NCBI GenBank assembly: GCA_014843695.1
Contig: CM026397.1
Location: forward strand, 34,042,726 to 34,106,725
Reading direction: 5' to 3'
DNA: 64,000 nt
From: Archivesica marissinica
Taxonomy: Eukaryota; Mollusca; Bivalvia; Venerida; Vesicomyidae
A model generated the notes under the pieces. That model was not told where the DNA came from, did not search any database, and saw only the letters and a list, made by a program, of their open reading frames with translations. This document shows, one piece after another, positions 10,776 to 20,684 of the stretch (its first letter is position 1; each line of letters opens with the position of its first letter). A program made the translations under genes and the position numbers.

Positions 10776-10899
10776 TGCCAAGTTACTTAAATGATCTCTT
10801 CCCAGATACTGTAGATTTAACAAACCCATATAACTTGAGAAATAATAGAAACTTTATTACATTAGCAAGGCGAACTGAAGTTTATTCCAAATCTGTAAT
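10776..10899 (+). pseudogene. LINE-2 C-terminal coding fragment, upstream part
   Basis: In frame it reads PSYLNDLFPDTVDLTNPYNL and continues RNNRNFITLARRTEVYSKSV. This is the PYNLRN segment typical of the C terminus of many animal non-LTR retrotransposon polyproteins. The reading frame resumes at 13076 as IPSSIKLWNEL after a 2.2-kb interruption, which is another LINE. The element is heavily 5' truncated, with its left edge at the SINE-E tail. Confidence 0.75.
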
Positions 10900-13075
10900 G
10901 TGAGAACAATCGGGCAGTTCAGATACCTATAGTAGAATCTGAAGTGATATCAGCAATCAAACAGTTAAACACAGGATGATGAATTTGGACTGGTAGCAGA
11001 GCAACTGAAAGCCAGTAATAACATACTATTACCATATATATCAAGTGTATTTAACCAGATCATTGAAAATAAGCAAGTACCAGAAGACTTTAAGACAGGA
11101 ATCGTTACTCCCGTTCTCAAGAAAGGAAAGGAAGCCTCTAATTTAGACAATTACAGAGGTATTAAGGTTACACCTATTCTTAGCAAATTATTTGAATATA
11201 CTCTACTACCAAGAATTTCTGCTAATGTCAATCACTCTACACTACAGTACGGCTTTACAAAGGGATTATCACCTCTAATGGCTGCTCTTCTAGTGTCCGA
11301 GGCTAGAGCAGAGGTAAAAATGTGCACAAAGGCACCATTATTCCTAGTCACCCTGGACAGTCGAAAAGCATTCGATGTGGTGTGTCATGCGATATTGCTC
11401 GATAAACTATATGAAGTTGGAGTGCATCCCGTGTTGTGGAGGCTCGTGAGAGATATGTATACAGGATTAACCTCGCGTGTTAAGTGGATGGGTGAGTTGG
11501 GTCCACGCTATTCAATCTCACAAGGTGTAAGGCAGGGCGGAGTGCTCTCGACCTTCCTATACAAGACGTATATTGACGGCCTATTAGTGGAGATGAAACA
11601 AAATAAACTCGGTCTATCAATCGGCAACACATATATCGGTTGCCCAACTGTTGCAGATGGTGTATGTCTCCTCTCGGAAAGTGTTGAAGAAATGCAAAGC
11701 ATGCTACATGTGGCCAGACGGCACGCCTGCCAAAATCGAGTAACCCTACATCCGACGAAAACAAATGCTGTGGTAGTCAATAAAACCTCCCGCTATACAA
11801 AGTCAGACTTAAAATGGTCACTGGGTCAAACTGTTATTAAGCCTAGTAGCCAAACTACTCATCTTGGTCTTTTTCGCGCTGAGAGCAGAGAATGAAATTA
11901 ACATTGATGAACGAATTAGCTTAGCAAGAAGAACCATGTACTCATTAATTAACACCGGTTTCCATGGATCAAATGGGCTAAACCCTGCAGTGTCATTCAG
12001 ACTGTACCAGTGCTACGTGCTACCAAGGCTATTGTTTGGACTGGAAGTACTTCCATTAACTATCACACAAACACTATCTCTATCGAGATTCCATATAAAA
12101 GTTCTACGTAGAATACAATCACTACCTGACAGAACTTCATCAGGAGCAGTATATCTGCTGTTAGGCGCACTACCAATAGAAGCAGAAATCCACAAACGTC
12201 AGATGAGTTTTATCTTCAACATCCTAAAAAGTGATAATGAAACGTTGCAAACATTAACTGACAGGCAGATGGCAATTAACCTTGATAACCCACTGAGTTT
12301 CTATAGCAAAGTATCAGATGTTCTGTCCAAATATCTCGTCCCCAAGACAATATGGAAACAACAAGTTAAGCAGGCGGTGAACACTTATTGGTCGAAACAA
12401 CTAAATACTGACATTGAAAACAAATCAACATTGAAATTTCTGTCGAAATCACACCTTCAGATAGGGTGTACACACCCAGTCTGGCAATCTATACAATCGT
12501 CAGTGTCCGAAGTGAAAAGAGGTATCACCAAATGCCGCATGCTAACCGACACAGACATCCTACAAGCATCCAAGCATAGATTTAACCAACATTCTGAAGA
12601 AGCTATCTGCCGAGCCTGTACCATGGATATCGAAGACCTTGTCCACATGATAACCACCTGTCCAGTGCTGCATCATACTCGTAAGGAGGGATTTGCCAAA
12701 TTGAAACAATAGTGGTATCCATCATAGGAGCGCATAAATACAACAAACTCTTCTGTGACAAACATGCAATCACAAGTCTTATAATCGACTGCACTAACTA
12801 CAAGAATGTTATAACTAAACCTGAAGATATTAATGCTGTAACAAGGATGTCCTCCGAGTTATGTCACAAACTCCATATGCAACGTGCTCTAATACTCTAG
12901 TAACTGTGTAAATATACTTCGAATGTCTGAAGCATGGGTGGAGGCTTTTATAGTTTTTATAGTGTTTTTTAAATTACGACTACACAGTAAGTCAACTTTT
13001 AACTGTTTAGCTGTCTACACGTACTAGTACTTGGTGTTCCCATAAGGGGACAGAAAATACGGAAAAGAAGAAGAA
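10900..13075 (+). pseudogene. LINE-1: decayed non-LTR retrotransposon, reverse transcriptase and C-terminal region
   Basis: Reverse transcriptase motifs are readable in order: TGIVTPVLKKGK, DNYRGIKVTPILSKLFE, VTLDSRKAFDVV, ISQGVRQGGVLSTFLYKTYI and PTVADGVCLLS. The catalytic loop is ADG where active enzymes have ADD, so the second metal-binding Asp is lost. Frameshifts near 10972 and near 11880 split the frame; the second part (to the stop at 12712) ends with a CRAC...HMITTC cysteine-histidine cluster of the kind found at LINE C termini. The 5' end is truncated, so no endonuclease domain is seen. The 3' end is a gaaaagaagaagaa tail at 13062-13076. It lies inside LINE-2. A jockey/CR1-like clade is likely, but I cannot settle which. 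Confidence 0.85.
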
Positions 13076-13990
13076 ATACCATCCTCAATAAAACTGTGGA
13101 ACGAACTTGATATTGATATGCTTAATATTAATACGTTGTCGTCTTTTAAAGAGAAACTTAAACTAATATATAAACCACCAACTGTACCGTTATATTTTAA
13201 ATGCGGCGACCGATGTCAACAGGTCTATCATACACGTATCAGAAATGCTTGTAGCAACCTAAATTCAGATTTATTTAACAATCATCTACGCGACAATTCA
13301 AATTGCACATGTGTACTAAACGAAACGGAAGATGCAGAACACTATTTATTTCGATGTCCATTGTTTGTAATCCAGAGACGTCAGCTATTCCTAAATACGC
13401 GTACTTACCATCCGCTAAGTACACACAAATTATTGTTTGGTTTCGAAAATAAAACATCTGAAGACAATGAATATATTTTCAAACAAGTCCAAATGTTCAT
13501 CAAAAGCACTAAACGCTTTGAGCGTCATACTATCTACTAACACAATGCAAGTACATATCTGCTGTTCTCTCCGAGCCGATTCTCTATTTGGTGGTGGGTG
13601 TTGGGTCTGGTTGGCTGGCTGAGGGTATGGTGCGTATGGCGCAGAAGCAGAGAGCTGTTACATAATGCTTCTCTATTTTATTTGTTTTGTCTATTTCCTT
13701 TTCTTGTCCTTTCTAATCCTGGTCATTTATTTTCATGTAAAATAATATAGTTATTACAGTACACATCGCTACGGTCATTTTTTAACATTACTCTGGTTTA
13801 TTGGGGAGGGCACTCGCTAATGTTGGTAACACTTATTGCCCAACCCATTTGCTTCTAGATTTTATTCGTGCACTGTGTAAGTATAAGCATAGCATTGCAG
13901 TTGTATCAGTTTGCTTATATATTTACCATGTTTATAATTGTATTGTATATAAATAAGCAATACAACTAAATAGATAGTCTTTCATGTTCA
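13076..13990 (+). pseudogene. LINE-2 C-terminal coding fragment, downstream part, and 3' UTR
   Basis: Continues LINE-2 from 10899: IPSSIKLWNELDIDMLNI, SSFKEKLKLIYKPP, VYHTRIRNACSNLNSDLF, NNHLRDNSNCTC and DAEHYLFRCPLF, with stop at 13540. The C-x-C...H...C pattern is the usual C-terminal finger of this LINE type. The same domain is encoded on the minus strand at 37238-37579 (VYHAHIRNGCNNLNADLYNN), so both are one family. About 450 bp of AT-rich 3' untranslated sequence follow, ending roughly at 13990. Confidence 0.8.
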
Positions 13991-14026
13991 AAATATATAC
14001 GTTGTTTTCTACATCCTCTGTTGTTT

Positions 14027-14140
14027 CACGCATGCGCGCTGTGCGTATTTACAGTTCGTGTGTTGATAAACAAATTCGCGTATACGACGGTTTAATTTTA
14101 TTGGAATGTTATCGTTTCTGAGCGACTATTTCGATTTTTG
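14027..14140 (+). repeat. Dispersed repeat R1, partial copy
   Basis: Shares cgcatgcgcgctgtgcgta and ttgataaacaaattcgcgta with longer copies at 47700-47905 (minus) and 59600-59800 (plus). The class of the element is unknown. Confidence 0.55.
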
Positions 14141-14282
14141 TAACACACATATATTCTGCTGCTTTAATGATGATGAGATGAAAATATCTCAACAATAACA
14201 CCAACATGAAAAATCATACAAGGTGGTAGTGTACCTACCGGTACCTTATATATCTAAATCTTACTGCAATATACAAAATACT

Positions 14283-14735
14283 GCAGACAGGTCAGTGGTC
14301 CATTGGTTAACACATTGGTCTGCGAATCCAGGGTTCGCAGGTTCGATCCCCTGTCTGATCATAATAGTAGATTATACAAATTTAGTTTAGCTCCATTGCG
14401 AAACAAGTTCTTTCAACTTATATTAATCACTCTCGAGACTTCATTCCTGATGGAATCCATCGCCACGAGGGAGAGAGAAGAGGCAACGTGGAATTTAAAT
14501 GCCTTGCCTAAGGGCACAATCGTAACGGCTCCAGCATTATAATGTCTTTCAGATGGGACATTAAACCGAGGTCTCGTGTCGGTGCTTTACACCGTGCACA
14601 TAAAAGAGCCATAGGATATTCTGGAATGGGTCTCTGTCTGTATCATTGCACTATCCTACAAAAAACTAAAATGACTAATCTCTTCATGAGGCTTCATACG
14701 GGAAACCAGTAGCGACGATAAATAAAACGTAAAAC
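14283..14735 (+). mobile_element. SINE-B variant interrupted by SINE-A
   Basis: The head (14283-14360) has an A-box-like CAGTGGTCCATTGGTTAACA and a B-box GGTTCGATCCCCTGTCTGA. The body resumes at about 14536 with atgtctttcagatgggaca and runs to cgataaataaaacgtaaaac. The 170 bp between are an inverted SINE-A, so SINE-B is the older element here. Confidence 0.8.
14366..14535 (-). mobile_element. SINE-A, 5' truncated, inside SINE-B
   Basis: Body and tail of SINE-A in inverted orientation (attgcgaaacaagttctttc, gatggaatccatcgccacga, aatgccttgcctaagggcac). It lacks the tRNA head, which marks 5' truncation during insertion. ATAATA/TTATAAT flanks are consistent with a short target duplication. Confidence 0.8.
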
Positions 14736-15465
14736 ATCATCACCGATGAACTGCTTATAATTATATCAAGACACTATCTCTCTGGTAGGCCTATTACTGT
14801 ATCCAAACACTTCTCCGACTTCAGTTCAACACGGAGTTAATCGGGAAAGGTCTGTCGAGAACTAAGACACTAGTTTGTATTGAGTTTTGGTGGTGATTTC
14901 CTGTTTCCTATAGTTTCTTGTTAATACGGTTCGTTTGGGTTCTACATTCTTACTAGTAGGCCTAACAGGGTAAGCCTTTTTTCTCAACCACCCAACTGAA
15001 TAATGACATCAACCACGCGTTTTGAACATAACCCTAACCCTGTGCAGTGCAAGTGATGAAGGCGCACTATGCGTGGTTGATACTATATTCTGATCGGCTG
15101 GTTGAGATAAAGATTTTACGGCCTAACAGCCACGAAACGAATGGATGACTTTTTGCTGGGAACATTCCTGATTTGTATGGTAAACAGTCAGTCAAGATTT
15201 CGAGATTGGGCCCTCTGTTGTCTAGTAGGTAAGGTCGTTCACTTCAAATCACGTGCCTCTCGCCGCTGTAGTTATGAATCAAAATATTGTTCTAGTTATA
15301 AAACTCGTGCAGCAAATATTTGTACAGCAAAGTAGCAGTTGTTTCCCTTGGTTCATATTCCCGCCAATGCGGTTTTTACTTGTAAAATCGTTTTATATGG
15401 TTGTAAAAAGCGCTTATCGGTTTTTAACAGAGATGTAAGTAGAACTGTACAATACAGTGTATGGG
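14736..15465. other. No gene seen; SINE-F head fragment at 15211-15290
   Basis: Mostly unique sequence. At 15211-15290 the words aaggtcgttcacttcaaatc, acgtgcctctcgccgct resemble the tRNA-derived head of SINE-F. No coding region is supported. Confidence 0.45.
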
Positions 15466-15695
15466 ACTACAGGGGCGGGGGTCCAACCAAGTATACAGGG
15501 GCGGAGGTCCAACCAAGTATACAGACGGCTGAGGTCCGACCAAGTTTACAGGGGCGGGGGTCCGACCAAGTATACAGGCGGCGGAGGTCCGACCAAGTAT
15601 ACAGGTGGCGGAGGTCCGACCAGGTATACAGGGGCGGAGGTCCAACCAAGTATACAGACGGCTGAGGTCCGACCAAGTTTACAGGGGCGGGGGTC
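15466..15695. repeat. 27-bp minisatellite, ~8 units (continues at 16923-16955)
   Basis: The unit contains ggcggaggtccgaccaagta followed by tacagg, with aaccaag and gacggct variants. A last partial unit lies 1.2 kb away at 16923-16955. The array is therefore split by the inserted element at 15696-16922. Confidence 0.9.
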
Positions 15696-16922
15696 CAGGG
15701 TATTAGCCAGAAAGCCGTCCAAATGGACGGCCAATCTCAGAAGTGGACGGCCACAAATTACGTTGGACGGCGTAGTGGACGGCCATTTCCATATGTTCTC
15801 AAATATATTTCGTAAACATGCTCAATTTCTACACCAAAAGCTCTGATGGAATGCGTTACTTTTTCGCAGTTTCGGTTTTGTTTCGAGTATTTTTCTAAGC
15901 GATCACATGACTGCTGCCAGTGAATCCCACACCGATTTCGTACGCCGACGCTGATTGGCCGATCGCCCGTCTGAACCTCAGCAAACAGCCAATCACAGAG
16001 CATCTTACGTCGAGCGGTAGGTTTCGTTTCGTGTAAAAATGGCAGCAAAGCCGAAATCTGTCGCTGTTCGCAAAGACATTCGATCATTTTTCTCCACGAA
16101 AGCAGGTAGATCTATATATATGAACACAAATCTGTCATATATAAACAGCAATTTTTAATAACATATCAGTGTGTCACATCAGATTAATGACGCGAATCGC
16201 TGAAAGGGCAAACAGTGCATGTAATGTCATGTCATGTATGCAGCATGCTGTATGAATAAAAATCATGGTGTTTGTTATAAATATTGAACATGATAAAGGT
16301 CAATATTTTGCATAGCATATGGTGATCAATATTCATATTTGTCAGTATGGATATGGATCAGCATCTGGCATGTATAGGGTATCACCAATTTATTCTGTGC
16401 ATGTTTACATCTAGAATTATAAATGCCTCTCCCACCAATATCATTTTAAGAAATCAATTAGAAACCAGTTTCAAATACAATCCAAAATATATAAGATGAT
16501 TGGCTAAATAAAAAACAAACCATGCACATCAAGTGTAGACAAATTGTATAATAGTCCAATCATACTTTTCGACTGGAGAGTAGCTTCAAAATGCACCAGA
16601 GACCCATTAAATAAATAAATTCCCAGAGGAGGGCACCTCGAACACAATGCAATGTTACATGTATATCTATTTTCTCAAAAACTTTCTTCCCTTGAACCAG
16701 ATGACACATCATGCCTTGAAAATTCATATGCCAAAATGTGGAATCATAAATATATATGTGCCTCAGATACACTCCAGATACCTTCTGAAAAAACACAAAA
16801 CACAAAATTTTCTCGGGGGGCTTACGGCCGAACCCCCAGACCGGTTACGCTTCGCTCACTCGCCAAGTCCACGTTCACAATTTATTTGGACTCCCTGTTT
16901 CTAATTCCTGGCTAATACCCTG
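15696..16922 (+). mobile_element. 1.23-kb CAGGG-ended DNA transposon, hAT-like, non-autonomous
   Basis: Inverted ends CAGGGTATTAGCCAG (left) and CTGGCTAATACCCTG (right) are perfect over 15 bp. They sit exactly where the 27-bp minisatellite is broken. The 8 bp beside each end (cgggggtc and tgcgggtc) agree at 6 of 8 positions, a weak target duplication. Near the left end GGACGGCC-type words are repeated about five times in 80 bp, like subterminal transposase-binding repeats. One short coding exon is present (16039-16105). hAT assignment is inferred from the CAGGG ends and the likely 8-bp duplication. Confidence 0.8.
16039..16105 (+). pseudogene. Probable first coding exon of the element's lost transposase
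   Basis: ATG at 16039 opens MAAKPKSVAVRKDIRSFFST and ends at a donor-like CAG|GTAGAT. The RKDIRSFF segment resembles the IxxFF core of PCNA-interacting peptides often seen at the very start of transposases. Nothing downstream within the element encodes the rest, so this is a remnant of an autonomous relative. Confidence 0.45.
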
Positions 16923-16988
16923 TGCGGGTCCGACCAAGTATACAGGCGGCGGGAGGTCTTTTTTTATAAATTTATCATCAATCGTTCT

Positions 16989-17117
16989 GTTTTCGTTACA
17001 CCTGTTAGCTGTGGTTCAGTGGTTTCGTTACACCTGTTAGCTGTGGTTCAGTGGTTTCGTTACACCTGTTAGCTGTGGTTCAGTGGTTTCGTTACACCTG
17101 TTAGCTGTGGTTCAGTG
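16989..17117 (+). repeat. 32-bp minisatellite, 4 units, built from a SINE-E head
   Basis: Four nearly identical units of tttcgttacacctgttag plus ctgtggttcagtgg. The last unit runs without a break into the SINE-E body at 17117, and each unit repeats the A-box-like TGTGGTTCAGTGG. Confidence 0.9.
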
Positions 17118-17310
17118 GTGGAGCGTTGGATTTGGATTCGAAGAGTGGCGGTTTCGATACTTTATGTATACATTTGGTGTCATTAACCAAGGCACCTCGC
17201 TCACACGTTGCTTAATACTGGTTAACCACGTAGGTCCGTTAAGTCTGCCCAGGAAACATGTTTGCATGTAGGTCCCCGCAAAGGGTTTTGACATTAACAG
17301 ATTAATGGAA
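17105..17310 (+). mobile_element. SINE-E
   Basis: The tRNA-like head has TGTGGTTCAGTGGTGGAGC and a B-box-like GGTTTCGATACTT. The body includes ccaaggcacctcgctcacac, gcttaatactggttaacca and ctgcccaggaaacatg. The tail is ccccgcaaagggttttgac. A minus-strand copy is at 52411-52610. Confidence 0.75.
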
Positions 17311-18222
17311 CATACATATTTATATGTCAAAAATATGTATCGTCGGTCGCCCTGCCCTATTTCCGGACACCACCTGTTTTCACATTTGTTTACGTCATCT
17401 CTGTCTTTGTTTGCAAATGACGTCATCACTGTCACTAGCAGGTACTTGGATTATATTGTAAGCCTTAAAACTGCCAAGCACGAAAATGAGCAAAAACAGA
17501 TCAATATTCACCTTTTATTTCGAAAATATGTAAATGTTGACGTTTTTCATTTGTCTCGTTCAAGTGTACCCTAAAAATCCCTTGCACAGAGATATATGCA
17601 AAGAAATATTTGTTTTATTTTTGTAACAGGAGAAGTCACATGCTTGGCTTTACTAGGTCACATGTCAATCATGTGACAATACCAGAAAACACATTTCTGG
17701 TACATGAAATTTGATTGGTGTCTCAGAATTAGGTCCTGTTTTTTTTATGCCATGTTGAATTTACATGGTTTTATTTTAAAAAATGTCTTCTCCCAAGAAT
17801 TTGAGTCTAGCTTGAGCCCTGTGTACCGGCTGTATTTGTCCAATATGCCCTGCTTAGGTGACTGAATACCGGTACGCCAATGGTATATGTTGATGTTTTC
17901 ATTAATGTCATTCATGTATAAATTTCCCGTCCCAAAGGAGGGCCACATTCCCCAGTGCCTGTGGAGAGCTGTGGCCCCTGCATGCAATACATATAGACCA
18001 TGAATAACACTCGCATGTCGGAGAGAAGCTGGGGTCCCTGTTCAGTACCAGAATACCTCAATTCTGGAATACTACAGTTGGGGCATAACAAATAAACACA
18101 GATTTTTGGGAGGAATGAAACCATATAATTTATATTGGAAATTTGTTGACATGATTATAGGAGCAATCATGAAAATATACAAGGTACAAAATGCAACAGT
18201 GGAATTATCAGTGCAATATTGG
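17311..18222. other. No gene seen; M1-like right end at 17785-17822
   Basis: Unique AT-rich sequence except for cttctcccaagaatttgag and tctagcttgagccctg near 17785-17822. This matches the right end of the M1 MITE subfamily seen at 20335. No coding region is supported. Confidence 0.45.
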
Positions 18223-18490
18223 GCTGGTCTGCCTCCGTGGTCGAGTGGTTAAGGTCGCTGACTTGTATACCACTGTAACCTATCATCACTGATGGTCACA
18301 GGTTTGAGCCACGCTCAGACCGTGTGTCATTTATATGAAAAAGTTGGCAGTTTCTTACGGAGGTTGGTGCACCCAAGTACTGGTTAACCGCTGGAGCCTG
18401 CCCAGGAAAGGTGTTGTTAGGTAACTGCCCGCTGGCGATATAGCTCAAAATGGTGCTGATGCCGGCGTAAAACCCGAAATATAACATAAC
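18223..18490 (+). mobile_element. SINE-C, full length with 13-bp target duplication
   Basis: The head resembles a Ser/Leu-type tRNA with a long variable region: A-box-like GTGGTCGAGTGGTTAAGG and B-box-like GGTTTGAGCC. The body matches the copy at 8471. The element is bounded by AATATTGGGCTGG on both sides, a perfect 13-bp target-site duplication. This is the best reference copy of the family here. Confidence 0.9.
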
Positions 18491-18717
18491 ATATAATATT
18501 GGGCTGGCTGTTTAAATTAAATTTAATTTAAATTGGGCTTGCATAAATTCGACACCCTGTTGAAGTTTTAAAAGATATGTGACACACACAAGCACTTAAG
18601 GATTTATACTGATTGAGGCCATGAGTTTAACATGCATGTCCACTAAAACAATTTCATCAGCACCCGTTAGCACGTTAATAATGAAACAGTCGGGTGTTGC
18701 ATTTCGGAAGATTGCCC

Positions 18718-19812
18718 AAACCTGTGACCGTATGTACCTGTGATCGTACGTACCTGTGACCGTACAAACCTGTGACCGTACGTACCTGTGATCGTACAAA
18801 CCTGTGACCGTATGTACCTGTGACCGTACCTGTGACCGTATGTACCTGTGACCGTATGTGACCGTACGTACCTGTGACCGTACGTACCTTTGACCGTACG
18901 TACCTGTGACCATACGTACCTTTGACCGTACATACCTGTGACCGTACGTACCTGTGATCGTACAAACCTGTGACCGTACGTACCTGTGATCGTACGTACC
19001 TGTGACCGTACAAACCTGTGACCGTACGTACCTGTGATCGTACAAACCTGTGATCGTACGTACCTGTGACCGTACAAACCTGTGACCGTACGTACCTGTG
19101 ATCGTACGTACCTGTGACCGTACAACCTGTGACCGTACGTACCTGTGACCGTACGTACCTTTGACCGTACGTACCTGTGACCATACGTACCTTTGACCGT
19201 ACATACCTGTGACCGTACGTACCTGTGATCGTACAAACCTGTGACCGTACGTACCTGTGATCGTACGTACCTGTGACCGTACAAACCTGTGACCGTACGT
19301 ACCTGTGATCGTACAAACCTGTGATCGTACGTACCTGTGACCGTACAAACCTGTGACCGTACGTACCTGTGATCGTACGTACCTGTGACCGTACAAACCT
19401 GTGACCGTACAAACCTGTGACCGTATGTACCTGTGATCGTACGTACCTGTGACCGTACAAACCTGTGACTGTACGTACCTGTGATCGTACAAACCTGTGA
19501 CCGTACGTACCTGTGACCGTATGTACCTGTGACCGTACCTGTGACCGTACCTGTGACCGTACGTACCTGTGACCGTACGTACCTGTGACCGTACGTACCT
19601 TTGACCGTACGTACCTGTGACCGTACGTACCTGTGACCATACGTACCTTTGACCGTACATACCCGTACGTACCTGTGATCGTACAAACCTGTGACCGTAC
19701 GTACCTGTGACCGTATGTACCTGTGACCGTATGTGACCGTACGTACCTGTGACCGTATGTGACCGTATGTACCTGTGACCGTACGTACATGTGAGTGACC
19801 GTACGTACCTGT
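18718..19812. repeat. 16-bp minisatellite, ~68 units
   Basis: The unit is cctgtgaccgtacgta with variants (gatcgtacaaa, tttgaccgtacgta, accatacgta). The GTACGTAC core is self-complementary. The unit lacks stop codons on the minus strand, so three long overlapping open frames (TYGHRYVRSQVR-type repeats) result; they carry no other coding evidence. Confidence 0.95.
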
Positions 19813-19989
19813 GTGTCAAATTTGCTTGTTTTCGGATGTTATACCGATTTCATAATCCGAAACAACATGGTGGATATAATACTGCACGTAATCAAATCAA
19901 TGGACTTTTTTAGCGTGTGTCAATAATATGAGCAATTGCGTGTCTTTTGTGACATGAAAAAAATAATTATTTATTTTTACTATTCTAAG

Positions 19990-20335
19990 ACAAAATTATT
20001 GTCCAGTAAGACCATTGAACACTCCTTCTATTCTAATGTTGTATTTAATGGTCATATTGTGTATTTTAACCCCATTATCTTGAAATTTATTAAATAATAC
20101 CATGCTGGAGCCGTTACGATTGTGCCCTTAGGCAAGGCATTTAAATTCCACATTGCCTCTTCTCTCTCCCTCGTGGCGATGGATTTCATCAGGAATGAGG
20201 TCTCGAGAGTGATTAATATAAGTTGTAAGAACTTGTCTCGCAATCGAGCTAAAATAAATTTGCATAAACTAAATAATACCATTAGATGACGAAATCACGA
20301 GTTTTCTCCCAAAAATATCGGTCTAACTTGAGCCC
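19990..20335 (+). mobile_element. M1 MITE copy interrupted by SINE-A
   Basis: The left part has ttgtccagtaagaccattga, ctattctaatgttgtattta and ggtcatattgtgtatttt. The right part (20283-20335) has cgaaatcacgagttttctcc and ends tctaacttgagccctg. The missing 5' third indicates truncation. Confidence 0.7.
20104..20270 (+). mobile_element. SINE-A, 5' truncated, inside M1
   Basis: Body and tail of SINE-A in sense orientation (gattgtgcccttaggcaagg, ggatttcatcaggaatgagg, gcaatcgagctaaaataaat). AAATAATACCAT is repeated exactly at 20092-20103 and 20271-20282, a 12-bp target duplication that lies within M1 sequence. Confidence 0.9.
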
Positions 20336-20341
20336 TGTTTT

Positions 20342-20486
20342 TTGGCCCCAAGGTTATAAAACTTTTCTCCAATCTCAAAACTCAGTCTCAAGCGTCGGGT
20401 TGGTTCCGCTGACAGTAACACTCAGAATCAACCAATCAGATCATTTGAGCTTGAGTTCTGAGAAAAGTTTTATAACCTTGGGGCCA
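20342..20486. mobile_element. Short palindromic MITE, 145 bp
   Basis: Perfect inverted ends of about 26 bp: the left begins TGGCCCCAAGGTTATAAAAC and the right ends GTTTTATAACCTTGGGGCCA. The middle has no coding potential. It directly follows the M1 right end. Its superfamily is not clear. Confidence 0.8.
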
Positions 20487-20684
20487 CAGGGTGTTGGAAT
20501 ATAATGAATATATTCATGGATGAATAATAATTAAAGGAAGCTGGTTGTTTTATTCTATCGTTTCAACACAAGTTAAATACAATGTGATATGAAATGAACA
20601 ACGCTACTTAGACAATGATATAACGTTACTTTGTAACTTGTTAATTTTACTACAAAACATCGTAGCCGGACAATGATCCCTGTG
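20487..20684. other. Unique left flank of the 33-bp array
   Basis: About 200 bp of AT-rich single-copy sequence with no element ends. It shows no match to the right flank of the array, so the array is not visibly inside a transposon. Confidence 0.5.
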
